In this document: in pieces, positions 35,216 through 47,700 of the stretch
How the letters are laid out: the number at the start of each line of letters is the position of its first letter
Numbering within the stretch: the first letter of the stretch is position 1
Assembly: GCA_030068075.1 (NCBI GenBank)
Contig: CM057844.1
Location: 1,922,001 to 1,986,000 of the forward strand
Source: Paguma larvata
Taxonomy: Eukaryota; Chordata; Mammalia; Carnivora; Viverridae
Length of the DNA: 64,000 nt
Reading direction: 5' to 3'
Program-made: the position numbers and the translations under genes
The notes under the pieces: generated by a model
What the model was told of the DNA's origin: nothing
What the model saw: only the letters and a program-made list of their open reading frames with translations
Database searches by the model: none

Positions 35216-37800
35216 CCTGTAATTCTCCTTTTTTGCTGGGTCTTTATATGGTTTGGGACTCAAAGTGATGCTGGCTTCATAGAATGAGTCCGGGAGTTTT
35301 CCTTCCGTTTCAGTTTTTTGGAACAGCTTGAGGAGGATAGGAATTAACTCTGTTTTAAATGTCTGGTAAAATTCCACAGGGAATCCCTCTGGTCCAGGGC
35401 TTTTATTTGATGGGAGATTTTTGATAACTGATTCAATTTCCTCACTAGTTATGGGTCTGTTCAAATTTTCTATTTCTTCCGGTTTGAGTTTTGATAGTGT
35501 GTGGCTATTTAAGAATTTGTCCATTTCTTCCAATTTGCTGACTTTGTTGGCATATAATTTTCCATAGTAGTCTCTGACAACTACTTGTATTTCTGAGGGA
35601 TTGGTTGTAATTACTCCCTTTTCATTCATGATTTTATCTATTTGTATTCTCTCTCTTTTCTTTTTGAGAAGACAGGCTAGGGGTTTGTCTATTTTGTTTA
35701 TTTTTTCAAAGAACCAGCTCTTGATTTCATTGATCTGTTCCACTACCTTTTCTGTTTCCATATGATTAATTTGTTCCCTGATCTTTGTTATTTCTCTCTT
35801 TCTGCTGGGTTTGGGTTATCTTAGTTGTTCTGCTTCTAGTTCCTTTAGGCATGCTGTTAGAATTGTGTTATTGATTTTCTTGTTTCTTGAGGTGGGCCTG
35901 GATTGCAATATATTTCCCTCTTAGGACTGCCTTTGCTGCATCCCAGAGCGTTTGAATTGTTGTATTTTCGTTTTCATTTTTTTCCATGTATTTTTTAATT
36001 TCTTCTATGATTGCTTGGTTGACCCACTCATCTTTTAGTAGGTAGTTCCTTAGCCTCCAGGTTTTGGGTATTTTCCAGACTTTTTCCTGGGGCTGATTTC
36101 AAGTTTCAAAGCATTGTGGTCTGACAGTGTGCATGATATGATCTCAATTCTTTTATATTTATTCAGAGCTTCCCTGTGCCCCAGAATCTGGTCTATCTCG
36201 GAAAATGTACCTTGTGCAGCTGAGAAGAATGTAAATTCCTTTGCTTCTGGGTGAAGGACCCTGAAGATGCCAGTTAGGCCCATCTGTTCTAATGTGTCAT
36301 TCAGGGTCATTGTTTCTGTGGTGATTTTCTATTTTGTGGATCTATCCAATGTTGAGAGTGGAGTGTTAAGGTCCCCTACAATTAGGACATTTTTATCGAT
36401 AATGTTGCTTATGTTTGTAAATAATTATTTTACAAATTTGGGTGACCCTGAATTTGGCGCATAGATATTTATAATTGTTAGCTCTTCCTGCTGGATGGTC
36501 CCTGTGATTATTATATAATGTCCTTCTTCATCTCTTATTACATCGTTCATTTTAAAGTGTAGTTTGTCTGATATATATGTGGCTACTCCAGCTTTCCTCT
36601 GACTTCCAGTAGCATGGCAGATAGTTCTCCATTCCCTCACTTTCAATCTGAAGGTGTTTTCAGGTCTAAGATTAGTATCTTGAAGACAGCAAATAGATGG
36701 GTCTTGTTTTTTAATCCATTCTGTTACCCTGTGTCTTTTGATTGGCACATTTAGTCCATTTACATTCAGTGTTAATATTGAAAAATATGGGTTTGGAATC
36801 ACTGTGTTATCTGTAGGTTTCATGCTTGTAAGGATGTCTCTGGTAGTATTTGTTCTTTGCAACCTTTCCTTAATATAGTGCCCCTCAGGATCTCTTGTAA
36901 TGCTGGCTTATTTGTGATGAATTCCTTCAGTTTTTGTTTGTTGGGGAAAACTTTGATCTCTGCTTCTATTCTGAATGACAGGCTAGCCGGATACAGGATT
37001 CTTGGTTGCATATCCTTCTTGCTTACCACATTGAAGATATCCTGCCATTCCTCTCTGGCTTGCCAAGACTTTCTGTAGATAAGTCTGCTACAAGCCTTAT
37101 GTGTCTACCTTTGTATGTTAAAGCCCGTTTTTCCCTAGCTGCTTTCAGAATTCTCTGAAATTTATATTTTGCAAGTTTCACTATGCTGTGTTGTGCAGAA
37201 GGTCTATTCAAGTTACGCCTAGGGGAGTTCTCTGTGCCTCTTGGATTTCCATGCCCATTTCCTTCCTCATGTTGGGGAGGTTCTTAGCAATGATTTGTTC
37301 AAGTGCCCCTTCGACTCCTTTCTCTCTCTCTTCTTCCCCTTGAATTCCTATGATACGGATATTGTTTTGTTTGAGTGCATGGATCAACTCTCGAATTCTC
37401 CTTTCCCGTTCCTGGATCATCTTCTCTCTCTTTTTCTCTGCTTCCTCATTTTCCATAAATTTATCTTCTAATTCACTTACTCTCTCCTCTGCCTCTTCAA
37501 TCCGTGCTGTGACTGCTTCCAATTTGTTTTGCACCTTCACTCAAGGTCTTTTTTAATTCTTCCTGACCATTTTTAAGGTCCTTGAACTCTGCTGCACAGG
37601 ACTCCTTGCATTCATCTATGTTTTTTTCAAGCCCAGCGATAGTGTTATGATTATCATTCCATATTCATGTTCTGTTATGTTGCTTATAACTGTTTTCATC
37701 AATTCTTGAGGCGTCACTACTTCCTGAAGATTCTTTTGAGAAATCTTCCGTTTCATCATTATGGCTAGGTTTGTTTTGGATTGTTTTTTGAAGTCACCCT
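35216..37800 (-). mobile_element. Second L1, 5' part only (ORF1 and first half of ORF2)
   Basis: Same orientation as the 6.3-kb L1 and aligned with its 31352-33900 portion, but diverged. ORF2 begins near 36810 and is cut at 35216 in the pre-RT region (cctgtaattctcc). ORF1 fragments lie at 36870-37790 (KLEAVTARIEEAEERVSEL; IRIIGIQGEEE). It has no 3' half of its own anywhere adjacent. Confidence 0.88.
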
Positions 37801-38115
37801 GAGGTTCGTGGGAGATGATTCAGCTGAAGATATAGTTTTAGAAAATATCCATTGGAGTTGACACATTTATTAGGATATAGTCTAAACTGCTGGTGGGTCC
37901 TTGGAGCTCTCCGCTTTCTCGCTGCCTCATGACGGGGTAGATAAGTCCTCTTCGATTCTTCATGCCTTTTGCGTTAGGAGTTTGAGACTGTTTTACCATT
38001 TCCTTTTCCAGACTGGGTCCAAATACAGGCTCAAGAAAAATTGAGCCCTGCTTAAAAATTGGTCCAAGTATATATATACATATATATATACAGGGACAGA
38101 CTGAGTCGGACTTGA
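37801..38115 (-). other. Unassigned 315 bp between two L1 pieces, with degenerate internal repeats
   Basis: Not alignable by eye to the ORF1-proximal 5' UTR of the 6.3-kb L1. It holds three related units (gactgggtccaaatacaggc, gcttaaaaattggtccaag, cttgaaaactggaccc) and a short TA run (38070-38090). Could be the 5' UTR of a different L1 subfamily or unrelated filler DNA. Confidence 0.4.
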
Positions 38116-39565
38116 AAACTGGACCCTGAATGAGTCTTTTAATATATTTTTGGATTTTGTTTGCTAGCATTTTATTGAGAATGTTTGCATCTGTATTCAT
38201 CAGGGATATTGGCCCGTAGATTTCTTGTTTGGTGGAGTCTTATCTGTTTTGGTATCAGGGTAATCCTGGCCTCATAGAATGAATTTAAGGATGCTCTTCT
38301 TTTTCTATTTTTTTTTGAATAGTTTGAGAAAAATAGGTATGAACTCTTCTTTAAATATTTGGTAGAACTCAGCCATGAAGGCATCTGGCCCTGGAATTTT
38401 GTTATTCATAGTTCTTTAAATTACTGATTCAGTTTCTTTGCCAGTTATTAATCTGTTCAAGTTTTCTATTTCTTCCTGTTTCCATTTTGGTAAGTTCTAT
38501 GTTTCTAGGTGTTTCTCCTTTTTTTCCAGGTTGTCCAATACGTTGGCATATAGGTTTTCATAGTATTCTTTCATTGTTATTATTCTTAGTGTTGTTATTT
38601 CTCCTCTTTCACTTGTAATTTTATTTATTTAGTTTTCTTTTACTTTTTGACTCATCTGGCTAGAGGTTTGATACATCTGGTTATCAATTTTATTATCTTT
38701 GTCAAATAACCCACTCCTGGCTTCATATGTTCTATTTTTTTCGCTTCTATATTATTTATTTCTGCTCTAATCTTTATTATTTCCTTCCTTCAACTAGTTT
38801 TAGGCTTTGTGTATTGTTCTTTTTCTAGCCTCTTTAGGTATAAGGTTAGGTTTATTTGATATATTTTTTCTTCTTGAGGTATGCCTGTATTGGTATATGC
38901 TACCCTCTTTTAACCAGTTTTGCTGCATCCCAAAGGTTTTGTACCATTGTGGTTCCATTTTCATTTGTTTCCATGTGTTTTTTTCTTCTTCTTTATTTCC
39001 TGGTTGACCCATTCATTGTTTAGCAGTATGTTATTTAACGTCCATGTATTTGTATTCTTTCTACATTATTTCTTGTGGTTGGCTTTAAGTTTCATAGTGT
39101 TGTGACCAGAAAAAAACCTCATGGTATGATCTCCATGTTTTTCTACTTGTTGAGGTCTGACTTATGACCTAATACATGGTGTATTCTGGAAAATGTTCCA
39201 TGTACACTTGAAAAGAATGTGTATTCTGCTGTTTTAGGATGCAAGGTTTTGAATATATCTGTTAAGTCTATCTGGTTCACTGTTTTTTCATTCAAGCCAT
39301 TGTTTCCTTGTTGATTTTCTGTTTAAATGATCTGTCCATTGCTGTAAGTGAGGGTTAAGGTCCCCTACTATTATTGTATTATTATCAATTAGTTCCCATA
39401 TACTTTTTATTAATTGCTTTATATATTTGGGTGCTCCCATGTTGACTACCTAAATATTTAGGTTGTTGGATTATCCTTGTCATGTTATAATGCCCTTCTT
39501 CACCTTTTTAAAGTCTTTGTTTTACATTCTAGTTTGTCAGGTATAATATTGCTACTCTGGCTTTC
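38116..39565 (-). mobile_element. Third, older L1 ORF2 fragment (first half)
   Basis: Minus strand, heavily decayed ORF2 text: 'catcagggatattggcccgt', 'ggatgctcttctttttctat', 'tgtgttttttcttcttcttt', 'gacccattcattgttt', 'gttttaggatgcaagg', 'ggtcccctactattattg'. It spans the endonuclease-to-pre-RT region and is cut at nearly the same ORF2 position (about 80 bp further 3') as the second L1. Confidence 0.82.
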
Positions 39566-39900
39566 TTCTGATGTAACCCTCAGTTGCCTGCCTACCGTTG
39601 TAGTTTTGACAAACACATACAGTGGTGGAATCACCACAATAAAGAACAGTTCCACCACCTCCACAAATTCCCTCAGATGCTTCTCACTCAACCCCAATCT
39701 CCTCACACCAGAACCTAAAACCGCTGATCTGTTTTTATTCCCTGCAGCTTTAACTTTTCCAGAATGACATGTAAAGGATCCACACAGTATGGAGTCAAGA
39801 GTTTGGCTTCTTTCCCTTGACATCATTCATTTGAGATTCTTCCACATAGTGTATCATCATTTATTTAAAAAAAATAATGAATAAATAGTAATGCATAATT
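39566..39900 (-). repeat. Old L1M/HAL1-type 3' fragment
   Basis: 'gttgcctgcctaccgttgta', 'gtggaatcaccacaataaag', 'aacagttccaccacctccac', 'ccgctgatctgtttttattc' and 'tggcttctttcccttgacat' are in the order of an ancient L1M 3' region. It forms the right boundary of the L1 stack. Confidence 0.6.
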
Positions 39901-40083
39901 ATATACCTTGCCATATTAAGAAGTTGGAGTTTATAAAGACAGATAGAATTCAAGTTACCTGAAGATAGATGACCATGAGGACACACCTATAAAGAAGCTA
40001 CCTTTAAGCTGAGGTTTCAGCAATTGGCAGGAGTGGAAGTGAGCAGGGACAGAGCACAATGAAGAGCAGGGTCGACAGCCAAG

Positions 40084-40898
40084 GAGTCATGTTGGGAGCC
40101 ATCTTGTACTCACAGGTTGAGACACCTCCTTGTGTGGAAAGGCAGATGATTTGCCAAGCTCCTGCCAATCAAATGGCACCCAGTCTTACCTCCTTCTAAA
40201 TAATTTTTCAGGCTTGGATTTCTTGAGCTGTTCTCCTTGGCCCCAAGGAATGTAATGCTCTTTTGTTTAATTGCATTTAAATAAAAAGGAAGGACCTGGA
40301 ACAGGATGCTTTGATGGATTACATCTGAATGAGAGTGGCCTGACCAGAAGTAATCTTAAAGTTGCATCTTGGTGATGGGTTGTGCAAATTGATAGCAGTT
40401 ATGGGTTGGCTAAATATTAGTGTAACTTGTGTAACTGTTAGGCCATTATTATGTAAATTCACTCATTCACAAGCAAAGGACAAGCATTGGGAATTCTGTC
40501 CTTGACAGATGGGTTGCACCTCCCCCACTGTAGTGGGAAGAATAGGCAGAATGTCTCCTGGCTTGTTTATAGATAATTAACATAGGAAGACCTGGTAACA
40601 CCCTGTTTATATGATAATTAACTTGAAAACTACTTGCAAGATTGAGGAAATGGTGGATTTGCTGATAAAAACACATTTTGTTCAAACTGTGCTTACCAAT
40701 GGAATGTCATTCATTGCTGTAAAGTCATTTACTACTTTTAAATAAAGATACGGAGACCAGCAGAGCAGAGATGTCAGAATTGCCAGACTGCCTGCTTGGT
40801 GATCAGACTACATCTCATGGCTCCCTCATTCCTTTTGCCTGACCATCCATCTTTCGGGGACCCCTATACTCAGCCAAAGCTGGACCCTGGCAGAGTTA
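40084..40898 (+). mobile_element. Solo LTR, 803 bp, with 6-bp TSD (class II ERV type)
   Basis: The element 40090-40892 starts TGTTGGGAGCC and ends CCCTGGCA, with flanks gagtca (40084-40089) and gagtta (40893-40898), a 6-bp TSD with one mismatch. A polyadenylation signal AATAAA at 40741 is followed by an R/U5-like region (gagaccagcagagcagag) and cggggacccc near the end, giving + orientation. No gag, pol or env remains. The 6-bp TSD points to a beta-like (ERVK-type) source. Confidence 0.82.
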
Positions 40899-41483
40899 TG
40901 ACACAAAAGTCTTAAAAACACTCTGAGAGAAGTGTATACTCATAATGTTTTACAACATGGTGTCTAAAGTTCGGTGGCCTGAATTAATCAGGTAGCTTCA
41001 TTTAATTGTTCTGTATGTGTTGAGGGAAGGGAGGGGAAAATTATTAACAATAGCACCTGCTATGACTGTTTTTATGACTAAATATAATGAAATATGGATA
41101 TGCAATTGTTTCTGTTTGAAGGCAGCTTCTTTGGGACAACTACCAGAAAGATTTTATCTCCATCCTTTCTTAAATTTTACAAATTAGTTGTTGATACTGA
41201 AGTCGTAGTACCACTGGTTTGGAGCTGAATGAGAATAAGATATTGCTCAAACTTGATACTGTAGCAGCACCAGCTTTTAATCAGATCCTACTGGGTTGCT
41301 AATTGAAAACACAAATATCTGAATGGGACACTTTGTTGGTAAAGATGATGACACTGCAGGCCATACTCATCCAGGACAATCCAGGTAAGAACCACCATCA
41401 CATGAAACCAAAACCTTCCTCAAAGTTAGTCCTTGGCATCTCTGACCCTGGTCAGGCACTTTGTTACCTGTGCTGGTGTTTTT
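40899..41483. other. Gene-free stretch, nothing recognised
   Basis: Unique-looking intergenic DNA. Confidence 0.45.
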
Positions 41484-41707
41484 TCAACTAATTAACAATT
41501 TTTTTAAGGTTTATTTATTTTTGAAAGAGAGAGAGAGAGAGAGAGAGGCAGACAAGACACAGAATCTGTAGCAGGCTCCAGGCTCTGAGCTGTCAGCACG
41601 GAGCCCAACAAGGGGCTTGAACTCACAAGCTGTTAGATCATGACCTGAGCAGAACTCAGAGGTTTGACCAACTGATCCACCCAGGCGCCAGTCAAGTAAT
41701 TAATGAT
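41484..41707 (-). mobile_element. Carnivore tRNA-derived SINE, minus strand, 16-bp imperfect TSD
   Basis: The body 41500-41691 reads, on the minus strand, ggcgcctgggtggatcagtt, a B-box region, a CT-rich tail (GA run 41525-41547 on +) and aaataaataaacc. Flanks tcaactaattaacaat (41484-41499) and tcaagtaattaatgat (41692-41707) match at 13 of 16 positions. Confidence 0.88.
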
Positions 41708-42017
41708 TATTTAATGTTAGTAAATTACTCCCACCATGGTTCAGGATTTCAAAAAACAGCTCTCTGAATTCCATGCACGATGTAGAAGAGGGCACTAACA
41801 GGAAGCCAACGGCCTTAGATACCAGGGAAAGCAGATTCCATGATTGAACAGCAAAGCATTTACCCAGATTCAAAAGTCATTTCCAAGTCTTGGCATTCTC
41901 CAATCCTTGCAAACCCTGAAGACATGTGAGATAATGTGTTTGGCCTCTGCAGAACCAAAATAGGATAATGTAATCCCAGCAAGCTCAGCTGGTGGGCCCG
42001 ACAAGATGCTCAGTACT

Positions 42018-42185
42018 CTGCATCCATTTCCTCATCTACTCTTCTTGGTGAGGTGGTGACATCACTGTCCCTGTTCCAAGGACACAGTATCCAAAACTTA
42101 GAATGACACAGCTATCTGAGGTCACATGAGTAGAGTATCAGCATTCTGAGTCCAAGTCCTTCCTACCCAGCCTACCTCATGATTC
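42018..42185 (+). repeat. MIR SINE (ancient)
   Basis: 'ctcatctactcttcttggtg', 'acatcactgtccctgttcc', 'acacagctatctgaggtcac', 'gagtccaagtccttcctacc' follow the MIR 3' half order. Decayed. Confidence 0.55.
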
Positions 42186-43869
42186 ATCTGACCCACGAGT
42201 AGTGAGGCTCAGTTATAATCACACAAATTCATTATTACTTGCGATTAATATTGCCACCAGACAGAGATACAGAATGAACCCAAATTTAATAATACAGATT
42301 TCTTTCTATTAAAAAAAAGCCACTGCAAAGTTGAAGTCTTTTCAGATTCCACGGGAGCCATTGCTGAGCCTCACTATCCAATATCTAATTGTCTCCCTGA
42401 TACTTAATAACTAATAATGGTCTTAATAAACTTGATACACAAATATTACCATTTAGAACCATATTAATAATGCCAAGCTATGGAACAAAAGCATAAGCAA
42501 CGATCCCAATTCTGTGTAGGGTTAAATGCTGCTTGACAAAAATGGTTATGTGCTGGTATTTCTTTGCCCTTTAGGGTCAGACAGAGGCAGTCTTATCCAA
42601 ATAGCATGATGAATCCAAACAATTAAGACAGCTAATGCAGAGGTCTCCAATGGCAGGTTTAGGAGGCTGCCTGCAAAGCCCAAAGCTGAGGCACAGGGCT
42701 ATGTTCTAGGAGAGAAACAGGGGGAGGGAAGGCCAGAGGGTAAACACCTTTCATATGGTTTTCAGGCTATAGGCACTGAACCACATCTTGGAGCCCTCAC
42801 TACATTGGAGAAAGGAAAAGAAGGACCCATCAGGTAAACATTTCAGAAAGATTGTGCCTTTCTAAGAGTTTCCTGAGAAAAAAAATATTTTCACAAGTAG
42901 GTTGTAAAATTTTGAAGCACACAAGGTTAGAAACGTCCTCAATTCATCATAAACAAGTACATGGCAATGGAGGCAGGAGTCCCTGGAAGGACAGGAGCAC
43001 AAGCAGGTGTTGTCTTTCTTGGGTGGGTGGGCATTGCAGGTGATGGCCAAAGGCTGGCCAGGTGCTACAGGGCCTGAGACTTGGACAGTTTATGGGCCAG
43101 TCTACAAAAAAAAATCACATTACCAATATCAAACTAAGTGTAAAAGTTATATTAATTCAGAGGATGAAATAAATCATGCCATATTACAAATTGTAAAATG
43201 TTCGTAAGCACCACCAACATTACAACATCCAGGAAAATAACATATGTCATAGCACATATTTCCAGCTTAGTAAAAACTGTACTAGAGTCAACCAAATCAC
43301 AATTATTGACATGTTGCAACAAGGGAATAAAATCACAATAGAGGAACCTGGAACACCCCACCAAGCCCAGAAGAGTTATTACAGACTTTGGGAAAAGGGC
43401 TTCAAAGCAGTATTTTGAGGGACTCAGAGCAAAGCATGGGTGTGTGTAAAGGCATCAATGTCAGGCCTGCAGTGCAAAGTGCACCCGGGTCCTATCTTCT
43501 AGGAAAACATAAAGTGCACCCAGACAGGTGGTGTTTTGTCCACAACCTTCTCTTTAATCTTTCATGCCTCTGTGTGCAGGCTGCTTCTCTGGGTGGAAGA
43601 GACTAGGTCCTCCAGGATATTTTCTTACTGATAGACTGAAGTTTCCAATGATCCATGAATCTGGAGAACAAGGTCTTTCACTGAGAGAGAAGCAGTGATC
43701 AAGGAAGACATTGTTTTGATTAAGCTGCCAGATGGGAGAATTATTACTTACTGGTATTGTTGCAACTGACTTTTCCCTTTGCCCATTCACCCATCCTGTG
43801 GAAGAAAGAGCAGATTTCTTTTTCCTTAACCTATGTTATTTTTACCTTTCACGAAATGTTTTTACAAAT
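42186..43869. other. Gene-free stretch, nothing recognised
   Basis: Short overlapping ORFs without similarity to known proteins; no clear repeat boundaries. Confidence 0.45.
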
Positions 43870-44125
43870 AAATACTTTTGTTTAGTAATTTATTGTCAAA
43901 ATGGTTTCTGTACAACACCCAGTGCTCATCCCAACAGGTGTCCTCCGCTGTGACTGTCACCCACTCTCCCCCCTCCCACACCCCCGTCACCCCTCAGTTT
44001 GTTCTTAGTCTTTGAGAATCTCTTATGTTTTGTTTCCCTTCCTCTCTGTGTCTTTTTTCCTTCCCCACTTCCCCTCTCCCATGGTTTTCTGCTAAGTCTC
44101 TCAAAATCCAAACTGTTTCTGGGAA
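43870..44125 (-). mobile_element. 5'-truncated L1 3' end
   Basis: Minus-strand carnivore L1 3' UTR: 'aatttattgtcaaaatggtt', 'caacacccagtgctcatccc', 'ccactctcccccctcccaca', 'gttttctgctaagtctctca'. About 250 bp. I did not find a convincing TSD. Confidence 0.85.
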
Positions 44126-44526
44126 TGCAAAATAACTTCTTGACACACCTCTGTAATAACTCTGTCTCTCTTCTGTCTCCAGCCTCAGCTAATGAGTTAC
44201 TATTGGGTAGTCTCATCATATGGAATAGATTTTGTAACATCATTTGATATAAATATAATGAAAAGGTAAACCAGTGTTTCCACTATCACAATTGATCACT
44301 CTAAAACGTGATGGCATACAATATTTTCTTTTAGCTTTAAAACTCATAATAGGTAATATCATCCAAATTGTTCAAATTATTGTCACATTTGAGCAAGCTT
44401 CTTTAAGTTTTTTCATACATAGCTCTATGATTTTGTATTTTTTAGGTTTTTTATTTTAAGATTGGTAAGCCTTAAAGACACTTTGTGTTGACATTGCTCA
44501 GTAAACACAGCATTGTAAAACTGTAG

Positions 44527-44728
44527 GCAGAGATGCCTGACTGAGCGTTTGAACGTTGATTTTGGCTAAGAACATGATCTCTCGTGTGGGGCTCGTGCAG
44601 ACAGTGCAGAGTCTGCTTGGGATTCTTTCTCTTTCACTGTCTCTCTGCCCATCTTTCTTCATCTCTCCATCCCTCTCTTCATCACTCTCTCTCTCAAGAT
44701 AAATAAACTTTTAAAAATAAATTAAAAA
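44527..44728 (+). mobile_element. Decayed carnivore tRNA-derived SINE
   Basis: 'atgcctgactgagcgtttga', 'gattttggctaagaacatga', 'tctctcgtgtggggctcgtg', a CT-rich segment and 'aagataaataaacttttaaa' retain the SINE order. The head is much diverged. Confidence 0.75.
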
Positions 44729-47700
44729 TTTGTGTAATCAAATAACTTTGATTAGCTTATTATTTCCGCCTAAAGATTTTGTACTGAAACAAGTATTTCT
44801 CCAGGAGTCTTCCTACCTAGGTTATGACTTTACACCTATCGTGTCTGTAACTGCACAAATTTGCCAAGATAAGGAGATGCAAGAGAAACAGATTCTGTAT
44901 ATTGGATCTATGCCACTTAGCCCACACATGTCATTGCCGTGGGCAGTTACACTCTACTGGTCTGTGGGCTATAAATGTCGAAGGCTGAGAAATTCCATTC
45001 CATTCAATTCCCATCAAAAATCAATATCAAGGCAAAGTGCATAAATTTCTGTGTACACATCATTAGTGAGTATATTTCCAATAGGAGAAAACTTCCCAGT
45101 TTGTCAAGGCATCAAAAAGGAACTAATTTTCCACCTATAATTTCACATGTCTTAGGAAGAAAAGAATTTCCCAGAGACCAGCTTCTGGTTTCATGTATTT
45201 CAACCTGTTTCTATTTTCTCACTGACCACATGCTGGTATCCCCCACTCTGCAAAAGTTCTGCTTATTCCACTTTACTTCTATGAAAGATCTACATTAGTA
45301 CTTATTGTCACTAATGGAAAAAATCAAAACAGGATTTTTGCCTTTAGAGAAAAAAGACAAAAAACAGAAATAGCATTCAGTGTTCAATGTTTGGCTCAGA
45401 GCCCTCACAGACGCAGCGCACACTCCAAGCAATAAGAGTCTCACCACCAGCTCAGTCCCCATAAGCTACACTCAGGATCTCAGCGTGAAACCAGCACAGA
45501 CATGAACTGTATCTGTGAGCGTTAGTACTTTATCTTGATTTATTTTGGGGCATCTGTTAGCAAGATGTGTTCTAAGGAAACAGAAATGTTAAGAGGTTAT
45601 TTTTAGGCCCTGGAAATGCTCAAAACTTTTTTTTTCCATATAAATTAATAGGAATTGTGGGGTTTTTTTGCTTCATGTCATTTCAGTTTACAAAATGTTT
45701 AGAGAAATGTCCTACTTTCCTATACAGGGAAACCTGTACTTCCAGGGTGAGGGTAGGATTGCATAGGACACTTCTTGATCAGGATCCATCTTCAACCCTG
45801 CTCCTTTGAGTAAAAAATTTGGCAGATGGTAGAGCCACGTCTGTAGGACATCCCAACACCTGGGCAGCAAAAGATATGCACCTACACAGGAGTAACTGAG
45901 AAACACACATATATCTGAAGGAATGGTGGGGATGGGAGCAGACTAGAATTTATCTTGTTACTGGAAAAAATCTGGGTAGCTTCCTCAGCTTGCATAGCAG
46001 GGAATGGAGCCCTGACTTTCTTCACAACTCACCCAAGAGGGAACCCCAAATAGGAAGCTGGTTCAGACACTACACAGCTTGAAAAGTAAACAAAAAATCT
46101 GCAAATTTCAAGTACAGAAACATAAATTAAAATAAGTGTGGCTAAAAACCTTAACAGTCAATTGCTTTCATAACACAGGTTAGCAAAAAACTCACTAAGT
46201 TCTCTGGAAAAGGTTGTTTTTGGTTGTTGTACTTACTTTCTATCAATGCATTTCCAAAACTAAACCAGGATAGCTAGGTTTAAATTAACTGGAGCCTTCA
46301 TGTCATTAGAAATGAGGAATTTACAGTTATTGTTTTTATGATACTATATGAAATGTGTGTATTTTGGGCTGTGTGGGGTTGAGCAGTATTAACAGCATCT
46401 TTCTGACTGAATGAGTGTGAGGAATGTACAGACTTTCTCTACCTCTCCATTTATACCCTAGGATTGTCTGAAAATGAAATGAGGCTGACATTTAAAAAGA
46501 GCCAATACAATGTTGTGTAAACAGGAGGTTACCTTTGAAGCCTTCACTTCCTTGCCTCCTCAGATCCAGCCTCCAGCCCTTTATTCCCACCTTTGCCCTC
46601 CACCATCACCCTCTTTCCACACATTCTCATGGCCTCAGAGTCAGAGGGCATTAAATTTCCTAAACACTTTGGTGATGAATTTAGGAAGAAACCCACATAG
46701 CCACAGGATGACCTTTCTGCCACATATTCCTTGACCATACCTTTCCATTACAACCCTTGGACTCTCATCCACCAAGGGAATTTGACACAGTAGAGTCATG
46801 GGGCCAAAAGGAGACTTCTGACTGGTAACTTATGGGTAGTATTTGGTGAGTATTCAGCTGGTCAACAAAGACAAGCAGCATTCCTTAGGCTGGAATTTCA
46901 GAGACTGGTCCTGACTCCCCACCCTCCCTCCAGCAATAAACAAATGTTCCTGAGTAGCTTGCACTTGGGAACCAGACATGCTATGATTTTCACAAGATTT
47001 GCAGCCCAAATTCTGACACTTTTTGGTAAAAATGAAAATATATAATAGGAGGCTGAGGGATACAATATAATAGGTGGAAGGATTAACTTGTCCCGGAACT
47101 TCGGTCAAGATCTATGTGACATTTGAATCCAACCAGTGACCTGTAGCCACACCTTCATCCCTGTTCCATGTACACTGAGTTCACCTGCCCCTGCTACTCA
47201 ATTTCCTTTAAAACTGGAGGGCTTGGTGGCATCCCAAACAAAACCTCAGAGTCCTCCTTGCACAAGCTTAAAGAAGCTTTGCATCCAGAAGTCCTGACCT
47301 CCTTGATTGCAGAAACCTTGGTGTGATTTTCAGACCCAGGCAGGACTAACTCCCTGACTCATGTGCTTTGACCTCTAGCCCATGGCCCTTGTTGCTCATT
47401 GCTTTCTTCTAGAATCAACTGTGAACAATGAACACTCTGAATGCCTAACCCCCACCATGGACTAGTGACTAGAAACTGTGGGGTGGTGCCTGACTTTGAA
47501 TGGCAGCCAGAGGATTCTGCTGTGGAACTAGGGAGAAGACCACTGGTTGGACCCCGAGCCAGCCTCTCCAGTCTCTCAGAGACACAGCACTCATGGATGG
47601 CAGCCTCAGGCAGGCTGTATGCTGCTCCCCTTGTCCTGACCCCAAAATTACAGAGAAGGGAGTCCCTGTGCCACAGAATGGGGTCAGGGGGTAATTCTGC

